This document shows positions 22,378-30,651 of a stretch of DNA of 64,000 bases, in pieces (position 1 is the stretch's first letter; each line of letters begins with the position of its first letter). A program made the position numbers and the translations under genes. Source of the DNA: Trueperaceae bacterium (GTDB taxonomy: Bacteria; Deinococcota; Deinococci; Deinococcales; Trueperaceae); contig DASVDQ010000099.1 of assembly GCA_036381035.1 (NCBI GenBank), positions 1-64,000 on the forward strand. The letters are read 5' to 3'. Under the pieces are notes generated by a model that saw only the letters and a program-made list of their open reading frames with translations, searched no databases and had not been told where the DNA came from.

Positions 22378-22524
22378 TCAGCCGGGATCCCAGTCGCCCC
22401 TCTGGCCGCCGCTGTCGGCGATCGTGGCGTTGGCGGTGAAGGCGTTGGTGACCTGGACGGAACCGAAGGCGAGACCGAGGACGGTGAGGGCGACTGCGAC
22501 TGCACGAGCGACCTTGTTGAACAT
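22378..22524 (-). CDS. 48-residue exported peptide
   Basis: ATG at 22524 with a perfect AGGAGG seven bases upstream. The product begins MFNKVARAVAVALTVLGLAF, a short basic start and a hydrophobic core, continues GSVQVTNAFTANATIADSGG and ends QRGDWDPG. It looks like a signal peptide followed by a 20-25 residue mature peptide with a charged, Trp-containing tail. No homologue recognised. It stands alone between the EAL gene and the divergent 64-residue/BTAD pair. A secreted signal, a small structural peptide or a lantibiotic-like precursor are all possible. Confidence 0.65.
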   Translation of the reverse strand: MFNKVARAVAVALTVLGLAFGSVQVTNAFTANATIADSGGQRGDWDPG

Positions 22525-22666
22525 GAGTACCTCCTGAGATGGATGAAAGGTACATCCGGGGGCGCTTCAAACCCGCTTCAGTGCCTCGCAGCGTCGCCGT
22601 ACCCGAATGATGCGCCGCTGAATCGGCGCGCCGCCTAACGTGGCCGCACTACCAGGGAGGTAGGCA

Positions 22667-22861
22667 GTGGAAAGAGCTGAAGCACTCGCGCGTCTGCAGC
22701 GCTCGACTAGGTTCCAGTTCGTTGGGGAACGGCTGGTCGTCCGGGAGGTCGCGCTGCTCAGGTCGATCGCGGCGGCGGAACGGGTCGAAGAGGAGAACGG
22801 GGTCGCGGCGCGACGCGCCGACGTGGACGCCACCGCGCCGCTGGGGCTGGCCGCGGCGTAG
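22667..22861 (+). CDS. 64-residue protein of unknown function
   Basis: The GTG start has GGGAGG six bases upstream and TAACGT at 22637-22642 as a possible -10. The product is mostly helical and charged (VERAEALARLQRSTRFQFVGERL, read in parts, then VVREVALLRSIAAAERVEEENG) with a flexible Ala/Asp tail. It has no signal peptide. It lies 86 bases before the BTAD regulator, on the same strand. Unrecognised family. Confidence 0.5.
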   Translation: MERAEALARLQRSTRFQFVGERLVVREVALLRSIAAAERVEEENGVAARRADVDATAPLGLAAA

Positions 22862-22935
22862 GCCGCGCCGCTCGTCCGCGCGCCGTCGCGCGGCGAGAAG
22901 CGGTTCACCTGAACTAGGCCACACCTCGGCGGCGC

Positions 22936-22941
22936 TATCCT
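22936..22941 (+). promoter_or_regulatory. Leaderless -10 box of the BTAD regulator
   Basis: TATCCT lies six bases (GGCGGC) before the ATG at 22948. No ribosome-binding site is present. Confidence 0.55.
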
Positions 22942-22947
22942 GGCGGC

Positions 22948-25392
22948 ATGTGGCTGCCGCGCGTCGCCGAGGCCGTGATCGGGTCCGACAGGCCCGTCGC
23001 CCTCGTGGGCGGCGAGCCCTTCGGCGTGCCTTTCGTCATCGAGTCGCTGCGGCAGCACGGACCGCTGGCGTGGTTCGACCTCGACCCCTGGGGCGACCAG
23101 GTCGCCCAGGGCAACGCGCTCGCGCGGGCCGTCAACGGCGAGCTCTCCGCGCCGCTGCTGACGCTGGCGCTCCCCTACAGGTCGCACCTGGCGGCGCTGG
23201 CGCGCTACCGCGCCGACCTGAGGCCGCTGAGGTTCGCGGTCACCACGCCCGACCTCGAGCAGCCGCTCATAGGCGACCTCCTCGACCTCCACGGCAACGG
23301 CTACGCGGTCGTCCTCGACGTCAGGAGCCCCGTGGCGGGCCAGCGCGAGGTGCTGGACCGCTGCCTCGTCCTCGACGAGGAGTTCTTAAGCGTCACGCGC
23401 GAGGAGGCCGCCGCCATCGTGCCCGGGGGCCTGGGCCGTCACGCGGTCGAGGAGCTGTGGCGCGCCTCCGGTGGCCGGTTCACCGACCTCACGACGGCCG
23501 CGCAGCAGGCGGCCGGCCTGCCGCGGCTCCACGTGCCGTCGCCGGGCGGCCCGCTCCTGCCGGAGGCCGTGCCCGAGCTCGTGGACGTCAGGCAGGCGGT
23601 CTACGCCTACATGCGGGAGGGCGACCCCATCTCGGCGCTGGAGCTCGCCGTGCTCAAGGCGCCCGACCTCGTCGACGACCTGCTCAAGCACGCCGGCCCC
23701 CGCTTCCAGTCCGAGGGCCTGCTGGGTCGCCTCCACGTCCTCCTCTCCGCCCTGCCCGAGTCGCACGCCCACGGCGAGCGGGTCCTCGAGTGGCGGGTGG
23801 TCGCCGGCGTGGCCGCCAACGACTACCAGGCCGCGCTGGCCGACGCCGACGCCTACCTCGCCGCCCACCTGGCGCCGGCCCTCCGGGCCCGGCGTGCCGG
23901 CACGCTCCCGCAGGACGAGGGCTTCGCGATGGCCGAGCAGGCCGCCGCGGCGCGCAAGACCCCCCTCACGCTGTGGCAGTACGGCCGGCTGCACCCGAAC
24001 GACGAGAAGGCCGTGGAGATCCTGCGGGACAGCGTGCGGCTGGCCGAGGAGCAGGGCAGCGCGTACGACGTGGCGCGCAACGCCTCTACGCTAGCATCGC
24101 GCCTCCTGCACACGGGCGAGTACGCGCGCGCGGCGAGCTGGGCGCGGTGGGCCCTCGACGTCGTGGACCGAGAGCAGCTCCAGGACGGCAGCAGGCGGCT
24201 GATGATCATCAACCAGCTCGCCATGGCGCGCATCATGGCGGGCGACCTGTTGGGCCTGCGGAACACGCTCGAGGACGCGCAGGCGCTCGTCGAGGGGAGC
24301 CTGCCCAACCTCGCCGTGGCGTTCCGCAGCACGCTGGCCCTGCTGGAGCTGGCCGAGGGCCGCCCCGCCGAGGCCGTGGAGCTCTTCAGCGCCACCTACC
24401 AGGCCAGCCAGCGCCGGCACCGCGCCCGCTACGGCTACCAGCTCGTGCGCGCCCTGCTCGAGCTGGACCGCGTAGCCGAGGCCAGGAAGGTCGCCGACGA
24501 CGCCTGGGAGGTCGCCTCGGCCGGGGAGGGCCACGAGCGCAGCCTGGCGGCCCTCGCCAGGGGCATGGTGGGCGCGGTGACGGGTGAGCCGACGGCGACG
24601 GACGACCTGTTAGAGGCGCTCCTCGCCAAGGAGCTCGTCGCCGAGCAGCGCCTCACGGCGGCGCTCTACTACCTGCTCGCCAGCGGCGGCGCGGCGCACA
24701 ACGTGCCGCGCGAGCTCGTGCCCGTCCTGAGCGGCCTGAGCCGCACCGGCCTGGCCGTGCTCAGCGGCCCGGCGCGGGCCTTCGAGCGCGTGTGGGCGAC
24801 CCTGTCCGCGCCGCGCGCCCCGCTGTCGTTCCGGTTCCTGGGCGGCTTCGAGTGCCGCCTCGACGGCGAGGAGGTGCAGCTCCCGCCGCGGCTCGCCGAG
24901 GCGGCGCTCGCGCTCGTGCTCCATCCCGACGGGATCACCCGCGACGAGCTCAACGACTTCCTCGTCTCGGAGGGCAACGCGCCGTTCACCAGCGGCGGCA
25001 TGCGCAGCCTCGTGACGCGTCTGCGCCAGGTGCTGCCGGTGAGCGACGCGCCCTACCGCTTCACGGTGCCGTACGAGGCCGACGTCCTGCAGGTCGAGGA
25101 GCTGATCAAGGCCAGCCGCATACGCGAGGCCGTGAGCCTGATGCGGGGGCCCCTGCTGGCGCAGAGCGACGCGCCCGGCGTCGTCGACCTGCGCTGGGAG
25201 GTCGAGGAGGAGCTCAGGCAGGCCGTGCTGCTGGCCGGCGACGCCGACGCCCTCTACGACCTGGCCGAGCGCCTCGGCGACGACCTCGAGTTCTGGCAGG
25301 CGGCCGCGGCCGCGCTCTCGGCGGGCGACCCGCGGCTGGCGCTGGCCAGGGCGCGCGTGCGCCGGCTCGAGGAGTCGTACGGGCTGTCCTGA
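22948..25392 (+). CDS. Large TPR/BTAD-type transcriptional regulator
   Basis: An 814-residue protein. The N-terminal 190 residues look like a decayed STAND/MalT ATPase: the P-loop position reads VGGEPFGVPFV, without GKT, while LAWFDLDPWG and the winged segment RHAVEELWRASGGR remain. About 195-615 is a helical TPR-like array (YEAARAASWARWALDVVDRE type helices). From about 628 comes a winged-helix domain of the OmpR/SARP type (FRFLGGFECRLDGEEVQLPPR broken by domain start) and a BTAD-like tail. Such regulators occur in several copies in Deinococcus-group genomes. Ligand unknown; no ATP use is expected. Confidence 0.75.
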   Translation: MWLPRVAEAVIGSDRPVALVGGEPFGVPFVIESLRQHGPLAWFDLDPWGDQVAQGNALARAVNGELSAPLLTLALPYRSHLAALARYRADLRPLRFAVTTPDLEQPLIGDLLDLHGNGYAVVLDVRSPVAGQREVLDRCLVLDEEFLSVTREEAAAIVPGGLGRHAVEELWRASGGRFTDLTTAAQQAAGLPRLHVPSPGGPLLPEAVPELVDVRQAVYAYMREGDPISALELAVLKAPDLVDDLLKHAGPRFQSEGLLGRLHVLLSALPESHAHGERVLEWRVVAGVAANDYQAALADADAYLAAHLAPALRARRAGTLPQDEGFAMAEQAAAARKTPLTLWQYGRLHPNDEKAVEILRDSVRLAEEQGSAYDVARNASTLASRLLHTGEYARAASWARWALDVVDREQLQDGSRRLMIINQLAMARIMAGDLLGLRNTLEDAQALVEGSLPNLAVAFRSTLALLELAEGRPAEAVELFSATYQASQRRHRARYGYQLVRALLELDRVAEARKVADDAWEVASAGEGHERSLAALARGMVGAVTGEPTATDDLLEALLAKELVAEQRLTAALYYLLASGGAAHNVPRELVPVLSGLSRTGLAVLSGPARAFERVWATLSAPRAPLSFRFLGGFECRLDGEEVQLPPRLAEAALALVLHPDGITRDELNDFLVSEGNAPFTSGGMRSLVTRLRQVLPVSDAPYRFTVPYEADVLQVEELIKASRIREAVSLMRGPLLAQSDAPGVVDLRWEVEEELRQAVLLAGDADALYDLAERLGDDLEFWQAAAAALSAGDPRLALARARVRRLEESYGLS

Positions 25393-25411
25393 GGTCGCGT
25401 CGCAGCGCGCC

Positions 25412-26710
25412 TCAGCCTTGCAGCGCGGCGAACGACGCCGCGGCGGCGTCCACGACGGCGGCGATGTCCTCTCGCGTGTGCGCGGCCGAGACGAAGGCCG
25501 CCTCGAACTGGCTCGGCGGCCAGTAGACGCCCCTCTCGAGCAGGCCGTGGAACCAGCGCGCGAAGAGGCCGAGGTCGGACCGCTTGGCGCCGTCGAGGTC
25601 GCGCACGGGCCCCGGGGTGAAGAACACCGTGACCATCGAGCCCACGCGGTTCACCGTCACCGCGATCCCGGCCGCGTCAGCCCCGGCGCGCAGGCCCCGC
25701 TCGAGCGCGGCCGACGCCTCCTCGAGCCGGTCGTAGAACCCGACCTCGGCGTCGATCGCCTCGAGCGTCGCGGCGCCGGCGGCCATCGCGACGGGGTTGC
25801 CAGACAGCGTCCCCGCCTGGTAGACGTCGCCGGCTGGCGACACGCGGTCCATCAGCGCGGCCGGGCCGCCGTACGCCCCCACGGGGAAGCCCCCGCCGAT
25901 CACCTTGCCCCACGTCACCAGGTCGGGCTCGAGCCCGAACCTCTCCACGGCGCCGGCGCGGGCGAGGCGGAAGCCCGTCATGACCTCGTCGACGACCAGC
26001 AGCGCGCCGTGCTCCCTGGTAAGGGCCCGGACGCCTTCCAGGTAGCCCGGCTCGGGCGGCACGACGCCCATGTTCCCCGCGACCGGCTCGAGGACCACGG
26101 CGGCGACCTCGCCGCGCCGCGAGGAGAGCAGGCGCTCGAGGGCCGGCAGGTCGTTGTAGGGCGCCACCAGCGTGTCGCGCGCGACCGCCTCCGGCACGCC
26201 CGCGCTCGACGGCACGCCGGTGGTCAGGGCGCCGGAGCCGGCCTGCACGAGGAACGGGTCGGCGTGCCCGTGGTAGTTGCCGGCGAGCTTGACGAACGCG
26301 TCGCGGCCGGTGACGGCGCGCGCCAGGCGCAGCGCGCTCATCGTCGCCTCCGTGCCGGAGTTCACGAAGCGCACGCGCTCGCAGAGCGAGTACCTGTCGA
26401 GGACCAGCTCGGCGAGGCGGACCTCGCGCGGGCTGGGGGTACCGAACGCGACGCCGTCCTCCAGCGCCTCGCGGGTCGCGGACACCACGGAGGGGTGCGA
26501 GTGGCCGAGCAGGTGCGGGCCCCAGGCCCCGACCATGTCGACGTACTCGTTGCCGTCGACGTCGTAGACGCGACTGCCCCGGCCCCTCGCCATGAACACC
26601 GGGCTGCCGCCCACCGCTCCGAAGGCGCGCACCGGCGAGCTCACGCCGCCGGGCATCAGGCGGCGGGCCCTCTCGAACAGCGCGCGCGACGTCTCGTGGC
26701 TCCTTGGCAT
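25412..26710 (-). CDS. hemL: Glutamate-1-semialdehyde 2,1-aminomutase
   Basis: A 432-residue protein. It converts glutamate-1-semialdehyde to 5-aminolevulinate with PLP, the second step of the C5 heme route. Hallmarks: MPGGVSSPVRAF, GAWGPHLLGHSHP, VNSGTEATMSALRLAR, NYHGHAD, LLVVDEVMTGFR and the PLP-lysine motif TWGKVIGGGFPVGAYGG. ATG 26710 is chosen over 26719 because CAACAT seven bases before it mirrors the TAACAT box of divergent hemA, and the length then matches the family. It is transcribed divergently from the heme operon. Confidence 0.93.
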   Translation of the reverse strand: MPRSHETSRALFERARRLMPGGVSSPVRAFGAVGGSPVFMARGRGSRVYDVDGNEYVDMVGAWGPHLLGHSHPSVVSATREALEDGVAFGTPSPREVRLAELVLDRYSLCERVRFVNSGTEATMSALRLARAVTGRDAFVKLAGNYHGHADPFLVQAGSGALTTGVPSSAGVPEAVARDTLVAPYNDLPALERLLSSRRGEVAAVVLEPVAGNMGVVPPEPGYLEGVRALTREHGALLVVDEVMTGFRLARAGAVERFGLEPDLVTWGKVIGGGFPVGAYGGPAALMDRVSPAGDVYQAGTLSGNPVAMAAGAATLEAIDAEVGFYDRLEEASAALERGLRAGADAAGIAVTVNRVGSMVTVFFTPGPVRDLDGAKRSDLGLFARWFHGLLERGVYWPPSQFEAAFVSAAHTREDIAAVVDAAAASFAALQG

Positions 26711-26807
26711 GGCGGGCATGTTGTCACATGCCGGGCCGCGGCCGGCGTCAGCGTGAGCCGCGGCCACAGGCTGACACTTCCGTGACAAACCTCAGCCGGG
26801 ACGCGCT

Positions 26808-26813
26808 TAACAT
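26808..26813 (+). promoter_or_regulatory. Leaderless -10 box of the heme operon
   Basis: TAACAT lies seven bases before the hemA GTG, and GTGACA (26782-26787) upstream may serve as a weak -35. No ribosome site exists, so the ten-gene mRNA probably begins at or next to the GTG. Confidence 0.6.
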
Positions 26814-26820
26814 TCGCCGC

Positions 26821-27978
26821 GTGGAGCGGCTGGCCGTCATCGGCGTGTCACATTCCCGCGGCGGGCCGGAGGCCGTGGCCGCCTTCCAGGCCTGCTACCG
26901 CGGACCGCTGGACGTGGCCCGCCTGGGCTTCCCCGAGGCCGTCGTCGTGGCGACGTGCAACCGCTTCGAGGCCGTCGTCGCGCTGCCCCCAGGCGTGAGC
27001 GCGCGGTCGGCGCGCGCGGCGCTGCCGCCGGCCGACGGGCGCTACGAGCCCGCCTTCGCCTTCGCCGGCGACGCCGCCGTCGAGCGACTCATGCGGGTCG
27101 CCGCCTCCCTCGACTCCATGAACCCGGGCGAGGACCAGGTGATGCGCCAGGTGCGGCGCGCCTACGCCGAGGCGCAGGCCCGCGGCACCACAGGTCGCCT
27201 CACCAGCTTCGCCTTCGAGCAGGCCCTCAAGGCGGCGAAGCGCGTGCGCCGCGAGGTGCCGCTCGCGCCGCTCAACACCTCGCTGTTCACGCTGGCCCTG
27301 CCGCGGCTGCGGGAGCTGCTGCGCCCGGGGGACGGCGTCGCCGTGCTCGGCGCCGGCGAGATGGGCAGGGCCGCCGCCGTGGCCCTGGCGCGCGCCGGGC
27401 TGGGCCTCGACCTACTCGTCGTGAACCGCGACGCCGTCCGGGGCGGGGCGCTGGCGGAGGAGGTCGGCGGGCGCTGGACGCCGCTCGACGCCTTCCTCGG
27501 GGAGCCTCCCGCGGTGGCGGCGGTCGTGTGCGCGACGCCGCGACGGGACCTGCTGAGCGCCCCCGTGCTGGCCGCCATGCCGGACCTGCGGGTCGCCGTC
27601 GACCTCGGCACGCCGCCGAACGTCGACGCGGGCGCCGCGCGCTCCCTGGGCGTCGAGGTGATAGGTCACGCTGAGCTAGAGGCCGCGGGTCGGCGCCGGC
27701 GCGAGCGCCTCGCCGCCAGGCTGGCGCGCGCCGAGGCCGTCGTGCTCGAGGAGCTCGACGCCGCGCTGGAGGCCTGGACCGAGCGCGAGCTCGCGCCGGC
27801 GATCGGTCGGCTGCGCGCGCACTACGTGGACACGATCAGGGGCCTGGTGGCGCCCGGCGACGCCGAGCGCCTGGCGAGCCGCTTCGCGCGCGCGCCGCTC
27901 AAGGGCCTGCGGGAGCTGGCCAAGCGCTACGGCGTCGGCGCGGCCGAGGCGTTCGTGGCGGCCATGGAGGAGAAGTGA
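26821..27978 (+). CDS. hemA: Glutamyl-tRNA reductase
   Basis: A 385-residue protein. It reduces glutamyl-tRNA(Glu) to glutamate-1-semialdehyde with NADPH, the committed step of C5 heme synthesis. The catalytic cysteine is Cys46 in VVATCNRFE. IGVSHS starts the catalytic domain, LAPLNTSLFTLAL leads to the Rossmann fold with VLGAGEMGRAAA, and the C-terminal helices form the dimer domain. It is the first gene of the operon and starts GTG at a leaderless promoter. Its stop overlaps hemC by four bases. Confidence 0.93.
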   Translation: MERLAVIGVSHSRGGPEAVAAFQACYRGPLDVARLGFPEAVVVATCNRFEAVVALPPGVSARSARAALPPADGRYEPAFAFAGDAAVERLMRVAASLDSMNPGEDQVMRQVRRAYAEAQARGTTGRLTSFAFEQALKAAKRVRREVPLAPLNTSLFTLALPRLRELLRPGDGVAVLGAGEMGRAAAVALARAGLGLDLLVVNRDAVRGGALAEEVGGRWTPLDAFLGEPPAVAAVVCATPRRDLLSAPVLAAMPDLRVAVDLGTPPNVDAGAARSLGVEVIGHAELEAAGRRRRERLAARLARAEAVVLEELDAALEAWTERELAPAIGRLRAHYVDTIRGLVAPGDAERLASRFARAPLKGLRELAKRYGVGAAEAFVAAMEEK

Positions 27979-28880
27979 TACGCATCGCGACGAGGTCCAG
28001 CGCGTTGGCGTTGTGGCAGGCGCGCCGGGTCCAGGAGCTGCTGGCAGCCGCGGGGGTGCGCTCCAGGCTGGTCACCGTGACGACGGAGGGGGACCGCGAC
28101 CACAGGCCCTTCGCCCAGCTCGAGGGCAGCGGCTTCTTCACGAAGGCCGTCCAGGAGGCCGTGCTGCGCGGCGAGGCCGACGCGGCCGTCCACTCCTACA
28201 AGGACCTGCCCAGCGCGCCGGTGCCGGGCCTCGTGATCGCGGCCGTCCCCGAGCGCGCCGACCCCCGCGACGCGCTGCTGTGCCGCCGCGAGGCACACGA
28301 CCCGGGCGCGCCGGGGCTGCCCGTCGCGGCCGGCGCGCGGGTGGGCACGAGCGCCTCGCGGCGCCGGGCCCAGCTCGCTGCGCTGCGCCCGGACCTCGTG
28401 CAGGCCGACCTGCGCGGGAACGTCCCGACCCGCGTGGGGAAGCTGCGGTCCGGCGACCTCGACGCGATCGTCGTGGCCAAGGCCGGCCTGGACAGGCTCG
28501 GGCTCGACCTCCGCGACCTCGCCTGCGAGGTGCTGGAGCCGGAGGTGCTGATGCCGGCGCCGGCGCAGGGAGCGCTGGCCGTGGAGACGACGCCGGAGCT
28601 GGCGGACGCGGTCGGGGCGATCGACGACCCCGCCGCGCGGCGCCGCGTCGCCGCCGAGCGCGCGCTCATGGCCCGCTTCGACGCCGGCTGTCAGCTCGCC
28701 CTGGGCGCCGTGGCGCGCGAGACGGGCGGTCGGCTGGAGCTGAGCGCCTGGTACGAGGGCCGGCGCGCCAGCGCCACCGCCGACGCACCGGAGGAGGCGG
28801 CCGCGGCCGTCTACGCGCTGCTCACCGGCCGCTCCGGGGAACCGGGCGTCGCGCCGCTCGCCGCCGGGAGGGCGCCGTGA
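27975..28880 (+). CDS. hemC: Porphobilinogen deaminase (hydroxymethylbilane synthase)
   Basis: A 301-residue protein. It polymerises four porphobilinogens into hydroxymethylbilane. It begins IRIATRSSALALWQA, with GGxF-like EGSGFFTKAVQEAVL, AVHSYKDLPS, GTSASRRRAQL and DLRGNVPTRVGKL. The dipyrromethane cofactor cysteine is Cys239 in FDAGCQLALGA. Starts GTG in a GTGA overlap with hemA and overlaps hemD by four bases. Confidence 0.94.
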   Translation: MIRIATRSSALALWQARRVQELLAAAGVRSRLVTVTTEGDRDHRPFAQLEGSGFFTKAVQEAVLRGEADAAVHSYKDLPSAPVPGLVIAAVPERADPRDALLCRREAHDPGAPGLPVAAGARVGTSASRRRAQLAALRPDLVQADLRGNVPTRVGKLRSGDLDAIVVAKAGLDRLGLDLRDLACEVLEPEVLMPAPAQGALAVETTPELADAVGAIDDPAARRRVAAERALMARFDAGCQLALGAVARETGGRLELSAWYEGRRASATADAPEEAAAAVYALLTGRSGEPGVAPLAAGRAP

Positions 28881-29650
28881 GGGTGGGCCTCACGCACTCG
28901 CGCGGCGCGCTGCCGGGCCTGGACGCGCGCCTCGCCGCCGCGGGCCTGACCGTCGAGTGGCAGCCGCTTGTCAGCACCGAGCCGCGAGGCGCGGCGGCGC
29001 TGGTCGAGGAGGCGGGGAGGCTCGTCGGCTGCGACTGGCTGGTGTTCCCGAGCCGCTCCGCCGTAGGCGCGTGGTTCGGCCACGCGCTACCCGCGCTCCG
29101 CTCCGCTTCGCCGGCGGCCGCGGTCCGCCTCGCGCGCCAGCGCGCCGACGGCGGTCCGTCGCTGGCCGTCGTCGGCGCGGGCACGGCGGCGGAGCTGCGC
29201 GACTGGGGCCGCGCGGCCGACCTCGTCGGCGGCGGCGACGCCCGCTCCACCGCCGCCGCGCTGGTGGCCGTGACCGGCGCCGGCGAGCGCGTCGGCCTCG
29301 TCCAGGGCGCGCTGGCGCGCCCGACGCTGCGCTCGGAGCTGGAGCGGGCGGGGCGAGAGGTGGTAACCGCGACCGTGTACGACACGATCACGCGTCCGTG
29401 GGCGGGAGAGCCGGCCCACGTGACGGTCTTCGCCAGCCCCTCGGCCGTGAGGGCGTTCGGCGGCGCGGCCCTGCGCCGCACGCGCCCCGTGGCGATCGGG
29501 GAGGTCACGCTGGCCGAGCTCGCGCGGCTGGGCCTGGAGGCGACGGTCGCGGCCCGGCCCGACGGAGCTGCGGTGGCCGAGGCCGTGGAGCGGGCCGCCG
29601 CGGTCGCCGGCGTCCCGGACCGGTCCGCTGGCGGGGAGGCGCGTCCGTGA
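28877..29650 (+). CDS. hemD: Uroporphyrinogen-III synthase
   Basis: A 257-residue protein. It closes hydroxymethylbilane to uroporphyrinogen III. The family is poorly conserved. Supporting signs are the opening VGLTHSRG, LVFPSRSAVGAWF, VGAGTAAEL, the TVYDTI segment and TVFASPSAVRAF, plus the position between hemC and hemB. It is shorter than many fused forms and has no methyltransferase domain. Four-base overlaps on both sides. Confidence 0.88.
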   Translation: MRVGLTHSRGALPGLDARLAAAGLTVEWQPLVSTEPRGAAALVEEAGRLVGCDWLVFPSRSAVGAWFGHALPALRSASPAAAVRLARQRADGGPSLAVVGAGTAAELRDWGRAADLVGGGDARSTAAALVAVTGAGERVGLVQGALARPTLRSELERAGREVVTATVYDTITRPWAGEPAHVTVFASPSAVRAFGGAALRRTRPVAIGEVTLAELARLGLEATVAARPDGAAVAEAVERAAAVAGVPDRSAGGEARP

Positions 29651-30651
29651 CGCTCACGAGGGCGCGCGGGCCCGCCGTCAGGCCGCGCCGGCTGCGGGCG
29701 ACGCGGGCGCTGCGCGACGCCGTGGCCGAGACCGAGGTCTCGCCGCGCCACCTCATCGCCCCGCTCTTCGTCACGTCGGGTGAGCCGGGTCCGGTCTCCG
29801 GCATGCCCGGCGTCGAGCGCCACGCGCCCGAACGGGCGCTGGCCGCGATCGAGGAGCTCCTGCGCCACGAGGTGAGGACCGTGCTGCTGTTCGGCGTGGT
29901 CGAGGAGCCCGCCAAGGACCGCCTGGGCAGCGCGTCGCGCGACCCGGGCGGGCCGGTCCCGCGCACGCTGGCCGCCGCCAGGCGCGCGTTCGGCGACGAC
30001 GTCGTCCTCGTCACCGACGTCTGCCTGTGCGGCTACACGGACCACGGACACTGCGGCGTGCCGGCCGCCGGGCCGCGCTTCGCGGTCGACAACGACGCCA
30101 CGCTGCCGCTCCTGGCGGCGATGGCGCTGGCGCACGCCGAGGCGGGCGCCGACCTCGTCGCCCCCTCCGACATGATGGACGGCCGCGTCGGCCACATCAG
30201 GAGCGAGCTCGACAGGGCCGGCCACGAGGGCGTGGGCGTGCTGTCCTACGCCGTGAAGTACGCCTCGGCGTTCTACGGGCCGTTCCGCGAGGCCGCCGGC
30301 TCCTCGCCCGAGCACGGCGACCGCTCCGGCTACCAGATGGACCCGCGCAACCGGCGCGAGGCGCTCAGGGAGGCGCGGCTCGACGTGGCCGAGGGCGCCG
30401 ACATGCTGATGGTCAAGCCGGCGCTCGCTTACCTCGACGTGATCCGCGACGTGCGCGCCGCCACCGACCTGCCCCTCGCCGCCTACAACGTCTCGGGCGA
30501 GTACGCGATGGTGAAGCACGCGGCGGCGGCGGGCGCGCTCGACGAGCCGCGCGCGGTGCGCGAGACGCTCATGGCGATCAGGCGGGCGGGCGCCGACCTG
30601 ATCATCACCTACCACGCCCTCGACGCCGTGCGGGGAGGATGGCTGTCATGA
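29647..30651 (+). CDS. hemB: Delta-aminolevulinic acid dehydratase (porphobilinogen synthase)
   Basis: A 334-residue protein. It condenses two 5-aminolevulinates into porphobilinogen. Active-site lysines are Lys204 (YAVKYASAFYGPFR) and Lys257 (DMLMVKPAL). Cys126, Cys128 and Cys136 (DVCLCGYTDHGHCG) form the catalytic zinc site, so this is the zinc-dependent class rather than the magnesium-only class. Starts GTG; its stop overlaps the histidine kinase start (ATGA). Confidence 0.94.
   Translation: MTLTRARGPAVRPRRLRATRALRDAVAETEVSPRHLIAPLFVTSGEPGPVSGMPGVERHAPERALAAIEELLRHEVRTVLLFGVVEEPAKDRLGSASRDPGGPVPRTLAAARRAFGDDVVLVTDVCLCGYTDHGHCGVPAAGPRFAVDNDATLPLLAAMALAHAEAGADLVAPSDMMDGRVGHIRSELDRAGHEGVGVLSYAVKYASAFYGPFREAAGSSPEHGDRSGYQMDPRNRREALREARLDVAEGADMLMVKPALAYLDVIRDVRAATDLPLAAYNVSGEYAMVKHAAAAGALDEPRAVRETLMAIRRAGADLIITYHALDAVRGGWLS

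Noticed and set aside
22346-22570. 74-residue arginine-rich frame over the 48-residue peptide
   Set aside because: It lacks a ribosome site and reads as low-complexity Arg/Pro, while the other frame has AGGAGG, a signal peptide and a clean stop.
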